This document shows, piece after piece, positions 8,195-12,937 of a DNA stretch of 16,923 nucleotides (its first letter is position 1; each line of letters begins with the position of its first letter). Position numbers and translations under genes: made by a program. The DNA is from JACOYH01 sp964469735. GTDB taxonomy: Bacteria > Patescibacteriota > Minisyncoccia > Minisyncoccales > MHMH01. The notes under the pieces are model-generated. The model made no database searches, had not been told where the DNA came from, and was given only the letters and a program-made list of their open reading frames with translations. Location: positions 1-16,923 of the forward strand of contig CAYXYS010000009.1 of the NCBI GenBank assembly GCA_964469735.1. The letters run 5' to 3'.

Positions 8195-8238
8195 GAAAAA
8201 GCACCGCTTAGGGACGGAACCCAAAGAAGTGCTTTTTC
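8195..8238 (+). terminator. Two-part terminator hairpin after the NYN gene
   Basis: GAAAAAGCAC (8195-8204) pairs with GTGCTTTTTC (8229-8238). Inside the 24-nt loop a second stem forms: CTT-A-GGG (8207-8213) with CCC-A-AAG (8220-8226), one A-A mismatch, and the loop ACGGAA. It starts one base after the NYN stop codon. The nested form is more elaborate than a plain terminator. Confidence 0.75.
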
Positions 8239-8310
8239 GTAATGATTCTATATTAATTTTAACATTATTAAGGACAGTGTCAATAGTCCTATTACGAGTT
8301 TTGACATCTT

Positions 8311-8339
8311 TTGATTTCCGCATTCCAGCATGTTAAAAT
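8311..8339 (+). promoter_or_regulatory. Promoter for ftsK
   Basis: A -35 TTGATT (8311-8316) is followed after 17 nt by TAAAAT (8334-8339). An extended -10 TG lies at 8331-8332, giving TGTTAAAAT. The predicted start, around 8346, leaves a leader of about 11 nt before the ftsK ATG. A separate TTGACA at 8301-8306 has no matching -10 at standard spacing. The rest of 8239-8310 is AT-rich with no other signal seen. Confidence 0.6.
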
Positions 8340-8356
8340 ATAGTCAGTAAAAGTAA

Positions 8357-10540
8357 ATGGCCAGAAAGAAAAAGAAGCAAAATCAAAAAAGGCAGGCACT
8401 CCGGAAAGAGAAGGGCGCGTCTCGTTTTGCCCTGCCGGACGAGATAAAAAGGCTGATTTGGGCCGCTGTTTTATTCGTGATTGCGGTGATAGTCTTCCTT
8501 TCGTTTTTCGAATTAGCCGGCGCCGGCGGAGAATTTTTTATAGACGTTCTAGTCTTTCTTTTCGGCAAGGCGAGATTCGCCATACCTATTTTTTTGATAT
8601 TGGGAGGACTGGCTTTATTCGGATTTAAATACAAAAACAAGTGGCCCGTAGCCCTAGCTTTGATTCTGTTGACTGTCGGACTTAGCGGCACTTTTGAAGT
8701 TTTCAACCACGAATTGAGGCGGGGGGGCTGGGTCGGATATCTAGCCTCTTGGCCCCTGCTTAAAGCCTTCGGTGCCATTGCCACTCAGCTGGTATTTGCC
8801 GCCCTTATGCTGGTGGGCTTGGCAATTCTATGGCAGTTTCTGTACAAACCTCGCGAAAAAGACGAAGAAGACGAAGCGGAGGTGAAAATTAAAACAGCCG
8901 ATAAAGGAGAGGGGCTGTCTATAAGGAAAATATTCGGGCCTAAATTCAAAGTTAAGCCTTTAGAGCCTATACCTCAAACAGAGAAGCCCAGGCAGGAAGA
9001 AAAAAGCTCCCAAGAGCTGGAGTTAAAGCCCAGAACCGAGAGCAGGCTGGCTCAAGATTATAACTTCCCTCCCTTGGATATGCTGGAGAGAGACAAAGGG
9101 GTGCCGACTGTCGGTGATATAAGAATAAACTCGGCAATCATTAAAAGAACTCTTCAGAATTTCGATATCCAAGTGGAGATGTCCGAGGTTAACATCGGAC
9201 CGACGGTTACCCAATATACCCTAAAACCCGCCGAAGGAGTGAAATTGACCAGGATAACTTCTTTAAGCAACGATTTGTCTTTGGCGCTAGCCGCCCATCC
9301 AATCAGAATAGAAGCGCCGATTCCCGGCCGCCCTTTGGTGGGAATAGAGGTGCCCAACAGCAACCGGACCGTGGTTAGATTGAAAAACCTCCTTGAACAT
9401 CAGCGTTTCCAGAATTCAGCTTCCACCCTTACTTTGGCTTTGGGCAGGGATGTGGCCGGTTCTCCTGTTTTCACCGATTTGGCTAAAATGCCCCATTTAC
9501 TGGTGGCCGGCTCGACCGGTACCGGTAAAACCATTTGCTTGAATACCCTTATTACCACCCTTTTGTATGAAAACTCGCCAGAAACCTTAAGGATTATTTT
9601 AATAGACCCCAAGAGGGTTGAATTCCCTGTTTACAACGATTTGCCTCATCTTTTAACGCCGGTTATATTCGACGCCCAAAAATCGGTCAATGCCTTCAAA
9701 TGGCTGATAGGGGAGATGGAAAGAAGGTTCGAAGTTCTTTCTGGAGCCAAGGCCAGAGATATCAATTCCTATAACGAAATAATGGCAAAACAGGGAGATG
9801 AGATGATGCCGTATATAGTTCTGGGAGTCGACGAGCTGGCCGACTTAATGGCATCTCGGGGAAGGGAAATAGAAGCAGCTATTGTCAGGCTGGCTCAAAT
9901 GGCCAGGGCCGTCGGCATCCACCTAATTCTGGCTACACAAAGGCCGTCCGTTGAAGTTATCACCGGGCTTATTAAGGCCAATATCACCTCCAGAATTACT
10001 TTCCAGGTGGCTTCTCAAGTGGATTCCAGGACTATTTTGGATACTGCCGGAGCAGAAAAGCTCTTGGGAGCCGGAGATATGCTTTTCCTTTCCGCTGAAA
10101 TATCCAAGCCTAAGAGAATTCAGGGGGCCTATGTTTCCGACAAAGAAGTGAAGAAAGTGGTAAAATACATTAAAACCGAAAATCCATCAGTTGCCGACGG
10201 AAGCGAAGAAAATCCCGAAGTAACTTCCGATTCCCAAAAAGGAGATTTAACAGAGAGCCTGGAAAAAACCCTTGAAAAGGGCGGCGTTATGGATTTTATG
10301 GGAGGAGAAGACGACCCTCTCTATGAAGAAGCCAAGAAAGTTGTAATTGAATCAAAGAAGGCATCAGCTTCCCTGCTTCAAAGAAGATTGAGAGTGGGGT
10401 ATGCTAGAGCCGCTCGATTAATAGATATGCTTGAAGAAAAAGGAGTAGTTGGTCCTGGCGAGGGAGCCAAGCCTCGCGAGATTATCGGTGGCCTTGAGGG
10501 CGAAGAGCCTCCCGAGGGCGGCGATTGGCGGAAGATATAA
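8357..10540 (+). CDS. ftsK: DNA translocase FtsK
   Basis: This is a membrane-anchored, hexameric DNA pump acting at the division septum to clear and align the chromosome terminus. The basic N-terminal tail is followed by four hydrophobic segments (about 33-53, 72-90, 96-112, 138-162). Next come a charged linker (about 165-230) and the alpha/beta motor. Walker A is GSTGTGKT (385-392) and Walker B is IVLGVDE (487-493). The typical ATQRPSVEVITGLIKANI block follows. The C terminus (about 651-712) is the winged-helix gamma domain that reads DNA orientation sequences (ASLLQRRLRVGYARAARLID). At 727 residues it is of the compact SpoIIIE/FtsK type with a short linker, unlike the long E. coli protein. 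It has its own promoter and lies 20 nt before recA, whose -35 falls inside its last codons. Confidence 0.96.
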   Translation: MARKKKKQNQKRQALRKEKGASRFALPDEIKRLIWAAVLFVIAVIVFLSFFELAGAGGEFFIDVLVFLFGKARFAIPIFLILGGLALFGFKYKNKWPVALALILLTVGLSGTFEVFNHELRRGGWVGYLASWPLLKAFGAIATQLVFAALMLVGLAILWQFLYKPREKDEEDEAEVKIKTADKGEGLSIRKIFGPKFKVKPLEPIPQTEKPRQEEKSSQELELKPRTESRLAQDYNFPPLDMLERDKGVPTVGDIRINSAIIKRTLQNFDIQVEMSEVNIGPTVTQYTLKPAEGVKLTRITSLSNDLSLALAAHPIRIEAPIPGRPLVGIEVPNSNRTVVRLKNLLEHQRFQNSASTLTLALGRDVAGSPVFTDLAKMPHLLVAGSTGTGKTICLNTLITTLLYENSPETLRIILIDPKRVEFPVYNDLPHLLTPVIFDAQKSVNAFKWLIGEMERRFEVLSGAKARDINSYNEIMAKQGDEMMPYIVLGVDELADLMASRGREIEAAIVRLAQMARAVGIHLILATQRPSVEVITGLIKANITSRITFQVASQVDSRTILDTAGAEKLLGAGDMLFLSAEISKPKRIQGAYVSDKEVKKVVKYIKTENPSVADGSEENPEVTSDSQKGDLTESLEKTLEKGGVMDFMGGEDDPLYEEAKKVVIESKKASASLLQRRLRVGYARAARLIDMLEEKGVVGPGEGAKPREIIGGLEGEEPPEGGDWRKI

Positions 10541-10552
10541 CTGTGATATAAT
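10525..10552 (+). promoter_or_regulatory. Extended -10 promoter for recA (leaderless arrangement)
   Basis: TGA-TATAAT (10544-10552) is a perfect extended -10. A weaker -35 TTGGCG (10525-10530) lies 16 nt upstream, inside the end of ftsK. Only 8 nt separate the -10 from the recA ATG, so transcription should start at or within 1-3 nt of the start codon. No Shine-Dalgarno sequence is present. No clear LexA-type operator was recognised. Confidence 0.65.
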
Positions 10553-10560
10553 CAACGAAT

Positions 10561-11574
10561 ATGCCCAAGAAAAAAGAGAAAAAAGAGGCCAAAAAAGAAA
10601 AAATAGATCTCCAAGAGGCAGTCGATGAGATTAAACAAAGGTTTGGAGAGGGAGCCATAATGAAGCTCAGGGATGTCCGGGCAGTTGACGTTGATGTTAT
10701 CCCGACGGGGGCTATTTCCCTCAACCTGGCCTTGGGGGTGGGAGGAGTTCCCAGGGGAAGGGTTATTGAGATATTCGGACCGGAGAGCTCCGGTAAGAGC
10801 ACTTTGGCTTTGCATGTTTGCGCCGAAGCCCAAAAAAGAGGAGGAGTGGCCGCTTTCGTTGACGCCGAGCACGCTTTGGACCCCGATTATGCCAAAAGGA
10901 TAGGGGTTAATGTTGAAGACCTCCTAATATCTCAGCCCGATTCCGGAGAACAAGCCCTTCAGATAGTGGAAACCTTGGTTATGTCCGGAGAGGTTGATGT
11001 TATCGTCATTGATTCGGTGGCCGCTTTGACCCCGAAAGCCGAAATAGCCGGGGAAATAGGGGACCAGCATATAGGGTTGCAAGCGAGGCTTATGTCCCAA
11101 GCGCTGAGGAAGCTGGCCAGCGTGGTTGCGAGAACCAAGACCTCTGTTATTTTTTTGAATCAGACCAGGATGAAAATCGGAGTTATGTTCGGTAATCCTG
11201 AAACCACGCCAGGCGGGTTGGCTCTGAAATTCTATTCCTCCGTCAGGGTAGATTTGAGGAGGATAGCCCAAATAAAACAAGGGGAAAGCATCGTGGGCTC
11301 CAGAGTGAGGGCAAAAATAGTTAAAAACAAAGTGGCCGCGCCCTTTAAGACTGCCGAGTTCGATATTTACTACAATGAGGGAATTTCCCGGTTGGGAGAT
11401 ATTCTTAATACGGCCCTGAAAATGGAGATTATCAAAAAGTCGGGCAGCTGGTTCCAATTTGAGGAAGAAAAAATAGGCCAAGGGGTTGAGGGAGCCAAAA
11501 AGTTTCTAAAAGAAAATCCCGCTGTTGTTAAAAAAATAGAAGCGGCTATAAATAAAGAGATAAAGGAACAGTAG
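10561..11574 (+). CDS. recA: Recombinase RecA
   Basis: RecA is the ATP-dependent strand-exchange protein of homologous recombination and the co-protease of the SOS response. Walker A is GPESSGKST (73-81) and Walker B is VIVID (147-151). The FVDAEHALD block carries the catalytic Glu at about 103. The signature KIGVMFGNPETTPGG (about 205-219) with loop L2 is intact, as is Gln201 in the FLNQTR motif. Length is 337 residues, a little shorter than E. coli RecA (352), with a lysine-rich N terminus and a short, not strongly acidic, C terminus. It follows ftsK closely but has its own promoter. Its stop codon is only 5 nt from the stop codon of convergent rpsR, with no room for a terminator between them. 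Confidence 0.98.
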   Translation: MPKKKEKKEAKKEKIDLQEAVDEIKQRFGEGAIMKLRDVRAVDVDVIPTGAISLNLALGVGGVPRGRVIEIFGPESSGKSTLALHVCAEAQKRGGVAAFVDAEHALDPDYAKRIGVNVEDLLISQPDSGEQALQIVETLVMSGEVDVIVIDSVAALTPKAEIAGEIGDQHIGLQARLMSQALRKLASVVARTKTSVIFLNQTRMKIGVMFGNPETTPGGLALKFYSSVRVDLRRIAQIKQGESIVGSRVRAKIVKNKVAAPFKTAEFDIYYNEGISRLGDILNTALKMEIIKKSGSWFQFEEEKIGQGVEGAKKFLKENPAVVKKIEAAINKEIKEQ

Positions 11575-11579
11575 CTTTT

Positions 11580-11795
11580 TTACTTTCTAGTGGAAGAAAG
11601 CAGTCCCAGATTTCTGGCTCTCTTTATCGCAGAGGACAGTTTTCTCTGGTGCTTAGCGCAAAGCCCGGTTTTCTTCCTTGGCCTTATCTTTCCCAAACTA
11701 GAGATAAAACGGCGGAGTACATCCGTTTCCTTGAAGTCTATTTCTTGTATGTTTTTCTTGCAAAAATAACAATCCACCCCGTTAGAAGTCGTCAT
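11580..11795 (-). CDS. rpsR: Small ribosomal subunit protein bS18
   Basis: S18 binds the 30S platform beside S6. The 71-residue protein has the S18 core (CYFCKKNIQEIDFKETD, RRFISSLGKIRPR, GLCAKHQRKLSSAIKRAR). It keeps CxxC at 9-12 and CxxH in GLCAKH, a zinc-binding form. The N-terminal MTTSNGVD is unusual: codons 3-7 (ACT TCT AAC GGG GTG) are one arm of a palindromic repeat found four times nearby. The ATG lies inside TATAATG. An alternative is GTG at codon 7 (11777), directly before the conserved core. It is the last gene of rpsF-ssb-rpsR, separated from ssb by 123 nt of repeat-derived sequence. It ends 5 nt from recA on the other strand. Confidence 0.95.
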   Translation of the reverse strand: MTTSNGVDCYFCKKNIQEIDFKETDVLRRFISSLGKIRPRKKTGLCAKHQRKLSSAIKRARNLGLLSSTRK

Positions 11796-11910
11796 TATAC
11801 AGTTATTATGCTGATTTCTGACGGACTTATGTTATTGATTTTATCCCCGTTAGTGCCTGGCAGAAAAAGTTAATCTAATTTTTTTCTGTCTTAGACTTCT
11901 AACGGGGTCC
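11776..11910 (-). repeat. Composite palindromic repeat before rpsR (four arms)
   Basis: Read on the minus strand, the arms are: GGACCCCGTTAGAAGTC (11910-11894), CACTAACGGGGAT (11855-11843), a degenerate TCCGTCAGAAAT (11825-11814), and GACTTCTAACGGGGT (11790-11776). The outer arms are perfect 15-bp inverted repeats. The last arm lies inside the rpsR reading frame. The order forward, reverse, (degenerate forward), TATAATG, reverse matches the copy before the phosphomannomutase gene. No protein-coding mobile element is attached. Confidence 0.85.
11845..11907 (-). promoter_or_regulatory. Nested hairpin in the ssb-rpsR spacer
   Basis: An outer 9-bp stem (CCCCGTTAG at 11845-11853 with CTAACGGGG at 11899-11907) encloses a 10-bp inner stem. 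The inner stem pairs GGCAGAAAAA (11859-11868) with TTTTTCTGTC (11881-11890), has one G-U pair, and a 12-nt loop. Because the inner stem is A/T-symmetric it folds on both strands. No T-run follows it on the minus strand, so read-through from ssb to rpsR is plausible. It may tune rpsR expression relative to ssb; that is inference. Confidence 0.6.
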
Positions 11911-11912
11911 AT
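11850..11912 (-). CDS. Short ORF between ssb and rpsR (20 codons, repeat-derived)
   Basis: An ATG at 11912-11910 opens a 20-codon ORF beginning MDPVRSLRQKK and ending at TAA (11852-11850). Its first codons are the forward arm of the palindromic repeat. It starts 6 nt after the ssb stop codon and has no Shine-Dalgarno sequence. It parallels the short ORF before the phosphomannomutase gene. There is no direct evidence that it is translated; it is listed because the parallel is striking. Confidence 0.25.
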   Translation of the reverse strand: MDPVRSLRQKKIRLTFSARH

Positions 11913-11918
11913 GGGTTT

Positions 11919-12368
11919 TTAAAAAGGTATGTCTTTAACGTCTATCTCGTCGTTTCCCTCCTCAATGACGGGAATATCCTCCCGCCCAGATTCTTCTGGG
12001 CGAGGCTCGCCATCTTTAGCGGCGGCTTTTCCTCCGATTCCCCGGGGACCAAGCTGGAGGGTTTCGGCCACTATTTCGGTTCTGAACCTTTTATTGCCAG
12101 CCTGATCCTGCCACGACCTGGTTCTCAGCCTTCCTTCTATCATGGCTAGCCCTCCTTTAGTTAGAAATCTTGAGGCTATGTCAGCCAGTTTTCCCCAGGC
12201 CACTACCGTGTGAAACTCGGTTTCTTTTTGCTGTTCTCCGGTATTTCTATCTTTCCAAACTCTGTTGGTGGCAATTCTGAAATTGCAAACTTGCTGGCCC
12301 GAAGGAGTAGTCCTCGATTCAGGATCGGAAGCCAAGTTTCCGACTATGATTACCTTATTGAAATTCAT
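11919..12368 (-). CDS. ssb: Single-stranded DNA-binding protein
   Basis: SSB coats single-stranded DNA in replication, repair and recombination and recruits partners through its C-terminal tip. The N-terminal OB fold (about 1-110) is typical: MNFNKVIIVGNLASDPESR, ATNRVWKD, TEFHTVVAWGKLADIA, GGLAMIEGRLRTRSWQD. An acidic, low-complexity linker follows. The protein ends in EIDVKDIPF, the conserved SSB-Ct partner-binding tip. At 149 residues it has normal family length. It starts 6 nt after the rpsF stop codon, and the rpsF-ssb-rpsR order is the widespread bacterial arrangement. No Shine-Dalgarno sequence precedes the ATG, so translation may be coupled to rpsF. Confidence 0.97.
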   Translation of the reverse strand: MNFNKVIIVGNLASDPESRTTPSGQQVCNFRIATNRVWKDRNTGEQQKETEFHTVVAWGKLADIASRFLTKGGLAMIEGRLRTRSWQDQAGNKRFRTEIVAETLQLGPRGIGGKAAAKDGEPRPEESGREDIPVIEEGNDEIDVKDIPF

Positions 12369-12374
12369 ATACGA

Positions 12375-12767
12375 TTATTCTTCGTCGAGGATTTCGTTGA
12401 TTTTATCCTCAATGTCTTTTAATTCGACCTTTTTTTGAGGTTCTTCTTTGATTCTCTTCCTAATCGGCTTGGGAGCCGATATTGCCTCTTTTACTACCAG
12501 CATAAAGCGGAGCACCTCTCTTTTTTCTTTGAGGCCGCTTTCAATTTCCCGGATTTTTTCCGGGTTGATATAGAAATTAATGGAAACGGAAAGAATTTCT
12601 CCGTATTGGCCTATTGCTTGAGGAAGTATCCTTTTTATCGGCACTCCTCCTTCCTTTAAGACCCCTCCCTTATCTTGAATTAAAGAGGAAACTTCTTCGG
12701 ATATTCTTTTTTGTTCTTCTTCGGCAAGAGTCGAGGGGATTAAGTATGTGAGCTCGTAGTTTTTCAT
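12375..12767 (-). CDS. rpsF: Small ribosomal subunit protein bS6
   Basis: S6 forms a heterodimer with S18 on the 30S platform. The protein starts with the family sequence MKNYELTYLIP and keeps a ferredoxin-like fold, including INFYINPEKIREIE and LRFMLVVKE. A charged, lysine/glutamate-rich C-terminal extension ends in NEILDEE. I chose the ATG at 12767 (130 residues) rather than an upstream ATG that would add 13 residues. The added residues would be encoded by the -35 to -10 region of the gene's own promoter, and the conserved family start is MKNYEL. It heads the rpsF-ssb-rpsR operon and is divergent from the phosphomannomutase gene. Confidence 0.95.
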   Translation of the reverse strand: MKNYELTYLIPSTLAEEEQKRISEEVSSLIQDKGGVLKEGGVPIKRILPQAIGQYGEILSVSINFYINPEKIREIESGLKEKREVLRFMLVVKEAISAPKPIRKRIKEEPQKKVELKDIEDKINEILDEE

Positions 12768-12777
12768 AATCGCTGTC

Positions 12778-12806
12778 ATTGTAGCAGGCTGAGAACCGCC
12801 GGTCAA
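12778..12806 (-). promoter_or_regulatory. Promoter for the rpsF-ssb-rpsR operon
   Basis: On the minus strand TTGACC (12806-12801) is followed after exactly 17 nt by TACAAT (12783-12778). The chosen rpsF ATG lies 10 nt beyond the -10, so the predicted leader is about 0-4 nt. This fixes the rpsF start, because an upstream ATG would overlap the promoter itself. Confidence 0.75.
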
Positions 12807-12807
12807 G

Positions 12808-12835
12808 TTAAAAATCTATATAGATATGATATAAT
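12808..12835 (+). promoter_or_regulatory. Extended -10 promoter upstream of the phosphomannomutase gene
   Basis: TGA-TATAAT (12827-12835) is a perfect extended -10, identical to the recA one. A weak -35 TTAAAA (12808-12813) lies 16 nt upstream, back to back with the rpsF -35 on the other strand. Eight nt after the -10 there is an ATG (12844), the same spacing as at recA. Here that ATG opens the short repeat-derived ORF, not the main gene. Confidence 0.65.
12814..12825. promoter_or_regulatory. 12-bp perfect palindrome between divergent promoters
   Basis: ATCTATATAGAT is fully palindromic and fills most of the spacer between the -35 and -10 of the rightward promoter. It sits 7 bp beyond the -35 of leftward rpsF. 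The placement suits an operator for a dimeric regulator, but AT-rich palindromes also arise by chance. Confidence 0.35.
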
Positions 12836-12843
12836 GAAGAAAC

Positions 12844-12930
12844 ATGAAAATCAACCCCGTTAGAAATTATAAAATTAACGGGGTTAACGAAAATAATTAT
12901 TATAATGAACAAAGTGAACCGAATTTCTAA
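12844..12930 (+). CDS. Short ORF in the phosphomannomutase leader (28 codons, repeat-derived)
   Basis: The ATG at 12844, 8 nt after a perfect TATAAT, opens a 28-codon ORF. It starts MKINPVRNYKINGVNEN and ends at TAA (12928-12930), overlapping the start of the main gene by 26 nt in another frame. NPVRN and NGV are encoded by the two arms of the palindromic repeat. Its position suggests it is the natural leaderless start; it may be an upstream ORF or the remains of the original gene start. Confidence 0.35.
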   Translation: MKINPVRNYKINGVNENNYYNEQSEPNF

Positions 12931-12937
12931 CGGGGTT
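12853..12937 (+). repeat. Composite palindromic repeat before the phosphomannomutase gene (three arms)
   Basis: The arms are AACCCCGTTAGAAATT (12853-12868), AAATTAACGGGGTT (12872-12885) and AATTTCTAACGGGGTT (12922-12937). The first and last are perfect 16-bp inverted repeats. The middle arm equals the last one with the triplet TCT missing. The first can pair with either of the others: a 10-bp stem with a 13-nt loop, or a longer-range 16-bp stem. The last arm lies in the phosphomannomutase reading frame and encodes ISNGV. Confidence 0.85.

Noticed and set aside
8301..8306. TTGACA before ftsK as the -35
   Set aside because: No -10 hexamer lies 15-19 nt downstream. The TTGATT/TGTTAAAAT pair 10 nt later is better.
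10924..11481. Long antisense reading frame opposite recA (185 codons), and similar long frames opposite rpoB and rpoC
   Set aside because: They lie wholly inside strongly conserved genes, show no recognisable domain, and are expected by-products of codon bias on the coding strand.
12375..12806. Longer rpsF start adding 13 N-terminal residues
   Set aside because: Those codons coincide with the -35 and -10 of a consensus promoter, and the family N terminus begins at MKNYEL.
11776..12937. Insertion sequence or integron attachment site behind the CCCCGTTAG repeats
   Set aside because: No transposase or integrase fragment, and no target-site duplication can be seen. The arms are short and partly within coding sequence, so a small palindromic repeat fits better.
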